Positions 43,463 to 53,499 of a DNA stretch of 58,717 bases are shown here, piece after piece. Positions within the stretch are counted from its first letter, which is position 1. Every line of letters begins with the position of its first letter. Made by a program: the position numbers and the translations under genes. This stretch comes from Scandinavium sp051650185 (GTDB taxonomy: Bacteria > Pseudomonadota > Gammaproteobacteria > Enterobacterales > Enterobacteriaceae): assembly GCF_051650185.1 (NCBI RefSeq), contig NZ_JBOFIN010000100.1, positions 1 through 58,717 on the forward strand. The letters are read 5' to 3'. The notes beneath the pieces were generated by a model. The model saw only the letters and a program-made list of their open reading frames with translations. It made no database searches and was not told where the DNA came from.

Positions 43463-44950
43463 ATGAAGTCACTGATTGAAGCCCGCCAAATCCGCAAACA
43501 GTTCTCCGGCATCGCCGTGCTGAAGGGCATTGATTTCACTCTGCTTTCCGGCCAGGTGCACGCGCTGATGGGCGGTAACGGGGCGGGAAAATCGACGCTG
43601 ATGAAAATCGTCGCCGGGGTAGAAACGCCGGATGAAGGTGAACTGATTATTAATGGCAAACCTTTTGCGCGTCTGAAGCCGGGCCAGGCGCACCAGTTGG
43701 GGATCTATCTGGTGCCCCAGGAGCCGATGCTGTTTCCCAACCTGACCGTGCGGGAAAACATTCTTTTTCGTCTGCCGCGCCAGGCGGGTGTCGACGCTCG
43801 TCTGAACGAAAAGCTACAGCAGTTGAACTGCCAGCTCAATTTGCAGGCCACCGCCAGCACGCTGGAAGTGGCGGATCAGCAAATGGTGGAGATCCTTCGC
43901 GGGCTGATGCGTGAAGCGCAAATCCTGATTCTGGATGAGCCCACGGCGTCTCTCACGCCGGGTGAAACTGAGCGGCTGTTTCGCCAGATCCGCGCGTTGC
44001 AGGCCTTGGGCGTCGGCATTGTCTTCATCTCTCACAAACTCCCGGAGATTCGCGCTCTCGCAAGTCATGTCTCGGTGATGCGGGATGGCGCAGTGGTGCT
44101 GAGCGGTGCCACGGCCGATCACAGCGATGCTGAGTTGATCGCCGCGATGACGCCCGTCAGCCGCGACAAAGACCTGAGCGATACGCAAAAGCTGTGGCTG
44201 GCGCTGCCGGGGAATCGGCGTACTCAGCCGCAGGATTTCCCGGTGCTGCGGGTGGAGGATCTGACGGGCGAAGGGTTTATCGATCTGAATCTGGAGGTCC
44301 ACGCCGGGGAGATCGTCGGTCTGGCAGGATTGGTCGGTTCCGGGCGCACCGAGTTTGCCGAAACGCTGTATGGGCTGCGTCCGGTCAGAGCCGGGCGCGT
44401 GTGGCTGGAAAATCGTGATATCAGCCTGCACAACACTCGCTCACGGCTGGCAAGCGGGCTGGTGTATTTGCCCGAAGACCGTCAGGTGTCCGGGCTGTTT
44501 CTGGACGCGCCGATTCGCTGGAACACGGTGATGTTTAACCAGCCGTCCTTATGGCAGGAAAATAAACGTGAGGCGGCGGTGGTCGAGCGCTATCACCGCG
44601 CATTGGGCATCAAGCTCAACCATGCCGATCAGCTGGTGCGCACGCTGTCGGGCGGTAATCAGCAAAAGGTGCTGCTGGCGCGCTGTCTGGAGGCGAATCC
44701 GTTGCTGCTTATTGTCGATGAACCTACGCGCGGCGTGGATGTGTCGGCTCGCGCGGATATCTATCAACTGCTGAAAAGCGTGGCGGCGCAGAACGTGGCG
44801 GTGCTGATGATCTCCAGCGATCTCGATGAGTTTCCCGGCCTGGCGGACAGGGTGCTGGTGATGCATCAGGGGAGGCTGAACGGCGAGCTGGCAAAACAGG
44901 CGGTCAGCGTCGACAGAATGATGAACCTGGCCTTCGGAGGGCAGGCATGA
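43463..44950 (+). CDS. lsrA: AI-2 importer, duplicated ATP-binding subunit
   Basis: 495 residues from ATG 43463 (GAGG seven bases upstream; GTG 43457 and ATG 43460 are too close to it). Two ABC domains in tandem as in sugar importers: first Walker A GGNGAGKST at 38-46, Walker B ILILDEPTASL; second domain with the degenerate loop GLAGLVGSGRTEFAE and signature TLSGGNQQKVLLARCLEA. It powers the LsrCD channel. Four-base overlap with lsrC. Confidence 0.96.
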   Translation: MKSLIEARQIRKQFSGIAVLKGIDFTLLSGQVHALMGGNGAGKSTLMKIVAGVETPDEGELIINGKPFARLKPGQAHQLGIYLVPQEPMLFPNLTVRENILFRLPRQAGVDARLNEKLQQLNCQLNLQATASTLEVADQQMVEILRGLMREAQILILDEPTASLTPGETERLFRQIRALQALGVGIVFISHKLPEIRALASHVSVMRDGAVVLSGATADHSDAELIAAMTPVSRDKDLSDTQKLWLALPGNRRTQPQDFPVLRVEDLTGEGFIDLNLEVHAGEIVGLAGLVGSGRTEFAETLYGLRPVRAGRVWLENRDISLHNTRSRLASGLVYLPEDRQVSGLFLDAPIRWNTVMFNQPSLWQENKREAAVVERYHRALGIKLNHADQLVRTLSGGNQQKVLLARCLEANPLLLIVDEPTRGVDVSARADIYQLLKSVAAQNVAVLMISSDLDEFPGLADRVLVMHQGRLNGELAKQAVSVDRMMNLAFGGQA

Positions 44951-45981
44951 AAACGTTGCTGAAAAATCGCGAGCTGACTGCATTGCTTGCCATCGTGGCG
45001 CTGTTTGCGGTGCTGGTGGCGCTGAACCCTTCCTACTTCAGCCTGCAAACGCTGGCGATGATTTTCTCCAGCTCGCAAATCCTTTGCCTGCTGGCATTGG
45101 GGGCCGCGCTGGTGATGCTGACCCGCAATATCGACGTTTCGGTTGGGTCGACCGTCGGCCTGAGCGCGATTGCGGTTGGCGTGGCGCTCAACAGCGGTTA
45201 CGGCTTACCGGTCGCCATCGTGTTTGCGCTGGCGATCGGCGCGCTGGCCGGGGCTTTTAACGGGCTGCTGGTGGTGGGATTTCGCATTCCGGCGATTGTC
45301 GCCACGCTCGGCACTCTTGGGTTATATCGCGGCGTGATGCTGCTGTGGACCGGCGGCAAATGGATTGAAGGGCTGCCGGATAACCTGAAGGCGCTGTCGG
45401 AACCGGTTTTCGTCGGCATCTCGCCGCTGGGCTGGCTGGTGTTGGTACTGCTGCTGGCAGGCGCGTGGGCGCTGGCTCGCACCACTTTTGGCCGCGATTT
45501 CTATGCGGTGGGCGATAACCTCGCCGCAGCCCGACAGCTGGGCGTGGGCGTGAACCGTACGCGCATGCTCGCTTTTACCTTCAACGGTATGCTTGCGGCC
45601 TGCGGCGGCATCATCTTCGCCGCACAGATTGGCTTCGTGCCGAACCAGACCGGCAGCGGGCTGGAGATGAAGGCGATAGCCGCCTGCGTGCTGGGAGGCG
45701 TCTCGTTGCTGGGCGGCACAGGCACGCTGATTGGCGCTTTCCTCGGCGCGTTTTTCCTCACCCAAATCGACACCGTGCTGGTGCTGTTCAGGCTGCCCGC
45801 CTGGTGGAATGACTTCATCGCCGGAATGGTGCTGCTGGGCGTGCTGGTGCTTGACGGGCGGCTGCGCCAGGCGCTGATGCGTCATCAACGGGCGCAGAAA
45901 TACAGCCGTTTCCAGCCGGGCAACAAAGGGGGAAAGCACGTCACCCCGTTCCCAAAACGTAAAAACAAAGAGGTCGCGTAA
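44947..45981 (+). CDS. lsrC: AI-2 importer permease LsrC
   Basis: 344 residues. Ribose-type ABC permease with about nine hydrophobic helices; conserved LTRNIDVSVGSTVGLSAIAV near the N-terminus and CVLGGVSLLGGTGTLIGAFL near the C-terminus. The hydrophilic C-terminal tail is Lys-rich. Forms the membrane channel with LsrD. Overlaps lsrA by four bases and abuts lsrD with no gap. Confidence 0.95.
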   Translation: MKTLLKNRELTALLAIVALFAVLVALNPSYFSLQTLAMIFSSSQILCLLALGAALVMLTRNIDVSVGSTVGLSAIAVGVALNSGYGLPVAIVFALAIGALAGAFNGLLVVGFRIPAIVATLGTLGLYRGVMLLWTGGKWIEGLPDNLKALSEPVFVGISPLGWLVLVLLLAGAWALARTTFGRDFYAVGDNLAAARQLGVGVNRTRMLAFTFNGMLAACGGIIFAAQIGFVPNQTGSGLEMKAIAACVLGGVSLLGGTGTLIGAFLGAFFLTQIDTVLVLFRLPAWWNDFIAGMVLLGVLVLDGRLRQALMRHQRAQKYSRFQPGNKGGKHVTPFPKRKNKEVA

Positions 45982-46974
45982 ATGAAGCTGAACTGGGAAA
46001 GCGCGCTGCTGATTTTACTGGTGCTGGAAATCGGCCTCTTCGGGGCAGTGAACCCGCGAATGCTCGATGTGAACATGCTGCTGTTCAGCACCAGTGACTT
46101 TATCTGCATCGGCATTGTGGCGCTGCCGCTGACGCTGGTGATCATCAGCGGCGGCATCGACATCTCGCTTGGCTCCACCATTGGCCTTTGTGCTATCGCG
46201 CTGGGCGTGATGATGCAGGCGGGCTGGCCGATGAGCGTCGCCATTCCGCTGACGCTGGCGCTCGGTCTGCTGTGTGGCCTGGTGAACGCCGCGCTGATTC
46301 ATTACACCGGGATTAGCCCGCTGGTTATCACGCTTGGCACGCTTTATCTCTACGGCGGTGCGGCGCTGCTGCTTTCCGGCATGGCCGGGGCCACAGGCTA
46401 TGAAGGCATCGGCGGTTTCCCGGACAGCTTTACCGCCTTCGCCAATCTGACCCTTTTGGGTCTTCCTGTGCCGCTGGTGCTGTTTATCGTCATCACCTTT
46501 TTCTTCTGGCTGCTGGCTCACCGTGGGCGCTTCGGCCGCCATCTCTTTTTACTCGGGCAAAACCCGCGCGCGGCGCGCTATGCCGCGTTGTCGGTCAACG
46601 GCATACCGTATGTGCTGTACGGCCTGGTGGGGCTGGCTTCTGCCATTGCGGCGCTGGTGCTGGTCTCTTACTTCGGCTCAGCACGTTCAGATTTAGGCCG
46701 TGATTTGCTGATGCCCGCACTGACGGCAGCCGTGCTCGGCGGGGCGAATATTTACGGCGGGTCGGGATCGGTTATCGGTACTGCGCTGGCGGCTTTGCTG
46801 GTGGGGTATCTGCAACAAGGGCTACAGATGGTCGGCATTCCCAATCAGGTATCCAGCGCGCTTTCCGGGGCGCTGTTAGTGGTCGTGGTCATGGGGCGTT
46901 CGCTGAGTCTGCATCGTGAAGGGGTGCGCACGGTGTGGCGTCGGCTTCTTTCGCGCAAAACAATCGGAGCATGA
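45982..46974 (+). CDS. lsrD: AI-2 importer permease LsrD
   Basis: 330 residues. The same permease family as LsrC; ISGGIDISLGSTIGLCAIAL and AVLGGANIYGGSGSVIGTAL are the paired conserved loops. Together with LsrC it forms the heterodimeric pore. Starts directly after the lsrC stop and ends one base before lsrB, a tightly packed operon. Confidence 0.95.
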   Translation: MKLNWESALLILLVLEIGLFGAVNPRMLDVNMLLFSTSDFICIGIVALPLTLVIISGGIDISLGSTIGLCAIALGVMMQAGWPMSVAIPLTLALGLLCGLVNAALIHYTGISPLVITLGTLYLYGGAALLLSGMAGATGYEGIGGFPDSFTAFANLTLLGLPVPLVLFIVITFFFWLLAHRGRFGRHLFLLGQNPRAARYAALSVNGIPYVLYGLVGLASAIAALVLVSYFGSARSDLGRDLLMPALTAAVLGGANIYGGSGSVIGTALAALLVGYLQQGLQMVGIPNQVSSALSGALLVVVVMGRSLSLHREGVRTVWRRLLSRKTIGA

Positions 46975-46975
46975 G

Positions 46976-47989
46976 ATGAAAGCAAAACTGTGTGTGCAGC
47001 TGAGCGCCCTGGCGCTGGCAATGAGCGTGGTCGCCGTGCAGGCGGCGGATAAAATTGCGTTTATCCCGAAACTGGTGGGCGTGGGCTTCTTCACCAGCGG
47101 CGGCAACGGCGCGAAAGAAGCAGGCAAGCAGCTCGGGACAGACGTTACCTACGATGGGCCAACAGAGCCGAGCGTGTCCGGCCAGGTGCAGCTCATCAAC
47201 AACTTCGTTAATCAGGGCTACAACGCCATCATCGTGTCGGCGGTGTCGCCAGACGGGCTTTGCCCGGCGCTGAAGCGCGCAATGCAGCGCGGCGTGAAAG
47301 TGCTGACGTGGGATTCTGATACCAAGCCGGAATGCCGCAGCATCTACATCAACCAGGGCACGCCGGAACAGCTGGGCGGCCTGCTGGTCGACATGGCCGG
47401 AAAACAGGTCACTAAGCCCGACGCTAAAGTCGCGTTCTTCTACTCAAGCCCAACCGTGACCGATCAGAACCAGTGGGTGAAAGAGGCGAAAGCCAAAATC
47501 GCCAAAGATCATCCTCAGTGGCAAGTCGTCACCACTCAGTTTGGCTATAACGATGCCACCAAATCCCTGCAAACCGCCGAAGGCATTCTGAAAGCCTATC
47601 CGGACTTAGATGCCATCATCGCCCCGGATGCCAACGCGCTGCCCGCTGCGGCTCAGGCTGCGGAGAACCTGAAGCGCCAGGGCGTGGCGATTGTCGGCTT
47701 CAGTACCCCGAACGTCATGCGGCCTTATGTGGAACGCGGCACGGTGAAAGCGTTCGGCCTGTGGGATGTGGTGGAGCAGGGCAAGATTGCGGTTAACGTC
47801 GCCGATCATCTGCTGAAAAAAGGCGATCTGAACGTCGGCGACAGCGTGACGGTGAAAGACATTGGCGAGTTAAAAGTCGAGCCAAACAGCGTTCAGGGCT
47901 ACCAGTATGAAGCCAAAGGCAACGGCATCGTCCTGCTGCCAGAGCGCGTGGTGTTCACCAAAGACAACATCGGCAAATACGATTTCTGA
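46976..47989 (+). CDS. lsrB: AI-2 periplasmic binding protein
   Basis: 337 residues from ATG 46976, one base after the lsrD stop (GGAGC upstream). Signal peptide 1-23 (LSALALAMSVVAVQAAD), then a type I periplasmic binding fold: KIAFIPKLVGVGFFTSGGNG, VSAVSPDGLCPALKRAMQRG, LTWDSDTKPECR and PDANALPAAAQAAENLKRQG contain the residues that bind the cyclised AI-2 in E. coli and Salmonella LsrB. Delivers AI-2 to LsrCD. Confidence 0.96.
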   Translation: MKAKLCVQLSALALAMSVVAVQAADKIAFIPKLVGVGFFTSGGNGAKEAGKQLGTDVTYDGPTEPSVSGQVQLINNFVNQGYNAIIVSAVSPDGLCPALKRAMQRGVKVLTWDSDTKPECRSIYINQGTPEQLGGLLVDMAGKQVTKPDAKVAFFYSSPTVTDQNQWVKEAKAKIAKDHPQWQVVTTQFGYNDATKSLQTAEGILKAYPDLDAIIAPDANALPAAAQAAENLKRQGVAIVGFSTPNVMRPYVERGTVKAFGLWDVVEQGKIAVNVADHLLKKGDLNVGDSVTVKDIGELKVEPNSVQGYQYEAKGNGIVLLPERVVFTKDNIGKYDF

Positions 47990-48000
47990 GGGAGGGAACA

Positions 48001-48888
48001 ATGGCAGATTTAGACGATATCAAAGACGGGAAAGATTTCGGGCTCGACCGCCCGCAGAAAAATGCGCTCTATACCCTGAAAGGCTGCGGTTCGCTGGAGT
48101 GGGGCATGCAGTCGCGGCTGGCGCGCATCTTCAATCCGCAAAGCAACCGCACGGTGATGCTGGCTTTCGACCACGGTTACTTCCAGGGGCCGACCACCGG
48201 GCTTGAGCGCATTGATTTGTCGATTGCGCCGCTGTACGGCGAAACCGATGTGCTGATGTGTACCCGGGGTATTCTTCGCAGCACCGTGCCTGCGGCGACC
48301 AATAAACCCGTTGTGCTGCGGGCTTCCGGCGGCAACTCGATTCTGAGCGAGCTCTCGAACGAGTGCGTGGCGGTGACGATGGAAGACGCTTTGCGCCTCA
48401 ACGTTGCCGCAGTGGCGGCGCAGGTTTATATCGGCAGCGAATATGAACATCAGTCAATCAACAACATCATCAAACTGGTGGATGCAGGCAACCGCTACGG
48501 CATGCCGGTGCTGGCAGTCACCGGCGTCGGCAAAGAGATGACGCGTGACGCGCGCTATTTCTCGCTCGCCAGCCGTATCGCCGCAGAAATGGGGGCCACA
48601 TTTGTGAAAACCTATTTTGTGGAAGAAGGATTTGAAAAAGTTACCGCCAGCTGCCCGGTGCCGATTGTGATTGCAGGCGGCAAAAAGCTGCCAGAAGACG
48701 AAGCGCTGGAGATGTGCTGGCGAGCTATCGATCAGGGCGCATCTGGCGTGGACATGGGGCGTAATATCTTCCAGTCCAGTGCGCCGCTGGCGATGCTAAA
48801 AGCCGTGAAAAAAGTCGTGCACGAGAACGTGAGCGCCCGCGAGGCGTATCAGTTCTGGCAGGAAGAAAAACAGGGAGAGCAGCGATGA
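48001..48888 (+). CDS. lsrF: 3-Hydroxy-5-phosphonooxypentane-2,4-dione thiolase
   Basis: 295 residues. Class I aldolase-like TIM barrel: VMLAFDHGYFQGPTTGLERI, VTGVGKEMTRDARYFSLASR and ATFVKTYFVEEGFEKVTASC with the Schiff-base lysine in FVKTYF. It transfers the acetyl group of the phospho-AI-2 product to CoA, completing AI-2 breakdown after LsrG. Strong ribosome site GAGGGAGGG before ATG 48001. Overlaps lsrG by four bases. Confidence 0.96.
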   Translation: MADLDDIKDGKDFGLDRPQKNALYTLKGCGSLEWGMQSRLARIFNPQSNRTVMLAFDHGYFQGPTTGLERIDLSIAPLYGETDVLMCTRGILRSTVPAATNKPVVLRASGGNSILSELSNECVAVTMEDALRLNVAAVAAQVYIGSEYEHQSINNIIKLVDAGNRYGMPVLAVTGVGKEMTRDARYFSLASRIAAEMGATFVKTYFVEEGFEKVTASCPVPIVIAGGKKLPEDEALEMCWRAIDQGASGVDMGRNIFQSSAPLAMLKAVKKVVHENVSAREAYQFWQEEKQGEQR

Positions 48889-49178
48889 ACGTGACGCTGG
48901 TAGAAATCAACATCAAACCGGAAAGGGTCGGCGAATTTCTCGACGTGTTTCGCGCCAACCACGAAGGCGCGCTGACAGAGCCGGGCAACCTGCGGTTTGA
49001 CGTGTTGCAGGACCCGGAGATCAGCACCCGATTCTTTATCTATGAAGCCTACAAAGACGACGAAGCGGTGCTGGCGCACAAGAAAACCCCGCACTATCTG
49101 GCCTGCGTGGAAAAACTGGATGAGATGATGTCGGAGCCGCGTAAGAAACGCAGTTTTGTGGGGTTGCTGCCTGAATAA
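48885..49178 (+). CDS. lsrG: (4S)-4-hydroxy-5-phosphonooxypentane-2,3-dione isomerase
   Basis: 97 residues. ABM-type ferredoxin-like fold (VTLVEINIKPERVGEFLDVF, GNLRFDVLQDPEISTRFFIY, THHY-equivalent KTPHYLACVEKL). Converts phospho-AI-2 to the substrate of LsrF, ending the signal. The ATG overlaps the lsrF stop. Last gene of the operon; the tam gene that follows in K-12 is absent and a REP element follows instead. Confidence 0.95.
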   Translation: MNVTLVEINIKPERVGEFLDVFRANHEGALTEPGNLRFDVLQDPEISTRFFIYEAYKDDEAVLAHKKTPHYLACVEKLDEMMSEPRKKRSFVGLLPE

Positions 49179-49183
49179 AAAAT

Positions 49184-49255
49184 GCCCGGTGGCGGCTACG
49201 CCTTACCGGGCCTACACGGTGATGTAGGCCGGATAAGCGTAGCGCCATCCGGCAG

Positions 49256-49256
<1 letters not shown>
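49184..49256. repeat. REP/BIME repeat between convergent lsrG and patA
   Basis: GCCCGGTGGCGGCTACGCCT and AGCGTAGCGCCATCCGGC are opposed REP units around CGGGCCTAC / GTAGGCCGG. The repeat reaches the patA stop and may act as a two-way transcript end. Confidence 0.85.
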
Positions 49257-50635
<1,379 letters not shown>

Positions 50636-50681
50636 AATATGCTCCTGGGTATCGCGTATCACATGATACTGATTTAAGTAT

Positions 50682-50697
50682 TGCAGGGATTACGCCA
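50682..50697 (-). promoter_or_regulatory. Sigma-54 promoter of patA
   Basis: Minus-strand TGGCGTAATCCCTGCA: GG and GC separated by exactly ten bases, the -24/-12 signature. It lies 47 bases upstream of the TTG start, placing the transcript start near 50671. Sigma-54 control of patA (ygjG) is established in E. coli. Confidence 0.82.
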
Positions 50698-50833
50698 CCC
50701 TGGAGCGGAACGCAAAAATCAAGATAAACGGCTGTGGAGGGCTGAATGTTACAAAATTTAATCATTTCTATAACAACTATGCGGTTTTTACTCCTGAGCT
50801 TTCAGCATAAGTGCGGTCATTATATTGAACGGT

Positions 50834-50862
50834 TGCATCATGCTGGTGCAGCGGTTGCACCA
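50834..50862 (-). promoter_or_regulatory. NtrC enhancer sites for patA
   Basis: TGCATCATGCTGGTGCA at 50834-50850 matches the NtrC palindrome TGCACCA-NNN-TGGTGCA with one change; a second half site TGCACCA follows at 50856-50862. They lie about 150-190 bases upstream of the sigma-54 promoter, the usual enhancer distance. Confidence 0.78.
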
Positions 50863-50928
50863 TCAGGGGGAAGGCCCAGGAAAATCAGGGTTTAAACGCA
50901 AAGTGCGATCTGTATCAACTTTAACAAT

Positions 50929-50955
50929 TAAAGATAAAGTGGTTATCGCCGAAAT
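50929..50955 (+). promoter_or_regulatory. Sigma-28 (FliA) promoter of aer
   Basis: TAAAGATA, eleven bases, GCCGAAAT, against the consensus TAAAGTTT-N11-GCCGATAA: spacing exact and 12 of 16 bases matching. It ends 51 bases before the aer start. Aer is a known member of the flagellar class 3 regulon. Confidence 0.85.
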
Positions 50956-51006
50956 AACAATTAAGAGAAAAATTAATAACCACTGATTCCAGCAAAGGAC
51001 GCGTAA

Positions 51007-52527
51007 ATGTCACCTCCATTAACAGTTACTCAGCGTGATTATCCGCTAGACGATGACACCACGTTAATGTCGACCACCGATCTGCAAAGCCACATCACCC
51101 ACGCCAACGACACCTTCGTACACGTTAGCGGCTACCGCCTGGAGGAGCTGACCGGGCAGCCGCACAATCTGGTGCGCCATCCGGATATGCCGAAAGCCGC
51201 TTTTGCGGATATGTGGGCAACGCTCCAGCAGGGCGAGCCGTGGACCGGGATTGTCAAAAACCGCCGTAAAAATGGCGACCACTATTGGGTGCGAGCCAAC
51301 GCGGTGCCGATGGTGCGCGAGGGCAAAATAATCGGCTATATGTCGATTCGCACCAAAGCGCAGCCGGAAGAGATTGCCGCCGTCACGCCGCTGTATCAGG
51401 CGCTGAACGAAGGGCGCTGCAACAAACGCGTGCACAAAGGGCTGGTTATCAGCAAACGCTGGTGGGGCAAATTGCCATCGTTACCTGTTCGCTGGCGAGT
51501 GCGTAGCGTACTCGCGGTAACTTGGCTGTTGTTGATGAGCACATTGTTGGCAACAGGGGCGCACTGGCTGGGATTGAGCGTCAGCACCGTGATGCTGCTT
51601 ATCGGCGCGGCATTGCTGGAATGGCAAATTGTGCGTCCGCTGGAGAACGTCGCTCGCCAGGCTTTGAGCGTGGCAACCGGCGAGAGAAACAGCGTGAAAC
51701 AGCTTAACCGTAGCGACGAGCTGGGCCTGATCCTGCGTTCGGTTGGGCAACTGGGGCTGATGTGCCGCTGGCTGATTCATGACGTTTCAGGCCAGGTGGC
51801 GAGCGTGCGCCAGGGCAGTGAGACGCTGGCGAAGGGCAATGACGATCTCAATGAACGCACGCGCCAGACGGTGGTTAACGTACAGCAAACGGTGGCAACC
51901 ATGAGCCAGATGGCGGCGTCAGTGCAGAATAATGCCCAAACTGCGACGGCGGCGGATAAGCTCTCAAATGAAGCAAGCGCAGCGGCAACGCAGGGCGGCC
52001 AGGCCATGCATACCGTGGTGAAAACCATGGATGAAATTGCCGATAGCACACAGCGCATCGGCTCGATCACCAAACTGATTAACGATATCGCCTTCCAGAC
52101 TAATATTCTGGCGCTCAACGCAGCGGTGGAAGCCGCAAGAGCAGGCGAGCAGGGCAAAGGTTTTGCGGTGGTCGCGGGAGAAGTTCGCCATCTGGCAAGC
52201 CGCAGCGCCAGCGCCGCGAACGATATTCGTAAGCTGATTGATGCCAGCGCCGACAAGGTGCAGTCGGGTTCCGATCAGGTTCATGCCGCCGGCAAAACAA
52301 TGGACGATATCGTGAGCCAGGTTCGCCATGTGACAGGGCTTATCGCGCAGATCAGCCTTTCCACGTCTGAACAGGCGGCAGGATTGTCGGATTTAACGCG
52401 CGCAGTGGCTGAGCTGGACGCGATTACCCAGAAAAATGCCGGGTTAGTGGAAGAGAGTGCTCATGTTTCGGCGATGGTGAAACACCGCGCCGGGCGCTTA
52501 CAGGATGCGGTGACGGTACTGCACTGA
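51007..52527 (+). CDS. aer: Aerotaxis receptor Aer
   Basis: 506 residues, the same as K-12. PAS domain binding FAD (about residues 20-120: NDTFVHVSGYRLEELTGQPH, GIVKNRRKNGDHYWVRANAV), a hydrophobic hairpin (about 165-205), HAMP, and a methyl-accepting-type signalling domain with tip sequence IAFQTNILALNAAVEAARAG. Senses oxygen through the redox state of its flavin and signals to CheA. Ribosome site AAAGGACGCGTAA before ATG 51007. A sigma-28 promoter lies upstream. Confidence 0.96.
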   Translation: MSPPLTVTQRDYPLDDDTTLMSTTDLQSHITHANDTFVHVSGYRLEELTGQPHNLVRHPDMPKAAFADMWATLQQGEPWTGIVKNRRKNGDHYWVRANAVPMVREGKIIGYMSIRTKAQPEEIAAVTPLYQALNEGRCNKRVHKGLVISKRWWGKLPSLPVRWRVRSVLAVTWLLLMSTLLATGAHWLGLSVSTVMLLIGAALLEWQIVRPLENVARQALSVATGERNSVKQLNRSDELGLILRSVGQLGLMCRWLIHDVSGQVASVRQGSETLAKGNDDLNERTRQTVVNVQQTVATMSQMAASVQNNAQTATAADKLSNEASAAATQGGQAMHTVVKTMDEIADSTQRIGSITKLINDIAFQTNILALNAAVEAARAGEQGKGFAVVAGEVRHLASRSASAANDIRKLIDASADKVQSGSDQVHAAGKTMDDIVSQVRHVTGLIAQISLSTSEQAAGLSDLTRAVAELDAITQKNAGLVEESAHVSAMVKHRAGRLQDAVTVLH

Positions 52528-52555
52528 TCGCACAAGCTGCCCTTTTGTGTTTTGT

Positions 52556-52596
52556 TGCAAATCATTATCATTTACGCTTAATGAGAATAACAGACT
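52556..52596 (+). promoter_or_regulatory. Fur box upstream of the ferric-chelate reductase gene
   Basis: GCAAATCATTATCATTTA (52557-52574) matches the Fur consensus GATAATGATAATCATTATC over its right half, and AATGAGAATAAC (52581-52592) extends the site. Positioned 20-55 bases before the ATG, suited to iron-dependent repression. Confidence 0.8.
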
Positions 52597-52611
52597 AAAA
52601 GAGGCATTCCG

Positions 52612-53382
52612 ATGGCGACCCTGACCGACAAAAAATACCCGAAGCGCGTGCGCAACGAGCTGCGCTTTCGTGAGCTGACAGTGCTGCGCGTGGAGCGTAT
52701 CAGCGAGGCATTCCAGCGCATTGTGCTGGGCGGTGAGGCGCTGGAAGGCTTCACTTCCCCAGGATTTGACGATCATACCAAACTCTTTTTCCCGGAGCCG
52801 GGCAGCCACTTTGCGCCGCCGACGGTGACCGATGAAGGCATCGTGTGGGCAGAAGGCGTGCGTCCTGCATCGCGGGATTACACGCCGCTGTTCGATGCGC
52901 AGCGCAATGAGCTGGCGTATGACTTTTTCATTCACGAAGGCGGTGTTGCAAGCCAGTGGGCGATGAAGGCCAAAGCGGGAGATAAGCTGACGATTGGCGG
53001 CCCACGCGGATCGCTGGTGGTGCCAGAAGACTACGCCTGGCAGCTTTATGTTGCCGATGAATCGGGCATGCCAGCGCTGTTGCGCCGTTTTAAAGCGCTG
53101 CTAGCGTTGCCTTCGCGCCCACAGGTGAAAGCGATTGTGACGGTGGCGGATGCCAGCTATCAGGATTACCTGGCGGATTGCGGCTTTGAGATTGACTGGG
53201 TTATCGGTCACAGCGAGGAAGCCGTCGCAGCAAAACTGAAAGCGGTGGCAGTGCCGGAAGAGGACTATTTCCTGTGGCTAACCGGAGAAGGTACTGTGGT
53301 GAAATCGCTGCTGGATAACTGCATTTCTGACGCTATCGACCCGCAGCTGGTGCGTTCTCAGGCTTACTGGCATCAGAAGTGA
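52612..53382 (+). CDS. yqjH: NADPH-dependent ferric-chelate reductase (siderophore-interacting protein)
   Basis: 256 residues. SIP/ViuB family: N-terminal FAD barrel with RVERISEAFQRIVLGGEALE and the flavin motif RPASRDYTPLF, C-terminal NADPH-binding half with GDKLTIGGPRGSLVVPEDY and YVADESGMPALLRRF. Also called NfeF; reduces ferric siderophores in the cytoplasm to release iron. Located directly after aer; the divergent regulator gene yqjI (nfeR) that adjoins it in K-12 is missing. The Fur box explains iron control. Confidence 0.93.
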   Translation: MATLTDKKYPKRVRNELRFRELTVLRVERISEAFQRIVLGGEALEGFTSPGFDDHTKLFFPEPGSHFAPPTVTDEGIVWAEGVRPASRDYTPLFDAQRNELAYDFFIHEGGVASQWAMKAKAGDKLTIGGPRGSLVVPEDYAWQLYVADESGMPALLRRFKALLALPSRPQVKAIVTVADASYQDYLADCGFEIDWVIGHSEEAVAAKLKAVAVPEEDYFLWLTGEGTVVKSLLDNCISDAIDPQLVRSQAYWHQK

Positions 53383-53391
53383 TCGTGCCAG

Positions 53392-53488
53392 CCCCTCTCC
53401 CTAACCCTCTCCCGCGGGGAGAGGGAACCGAAATGTGCGGCCTTTGATTTTCTCCCTCTCCCTGGGGAGAGGGCAGGGGAGAGGGGGA
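53392..53488. repeat. CCCTCTCCC palindromic repeat pair, copy C
   Basis: CCCCTCTCCCTAACCCTCTC..GGGGAGAGGG and TCTCCCTCTCCCTGGGGAGA..GGGGAGAGGGGG, the same paired structure as copies A and B, between the convergent yqjH and the J-domain-like gene. Confidence 0.85.
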
Positions 53489-53499
53489 AATCCCAAAAC

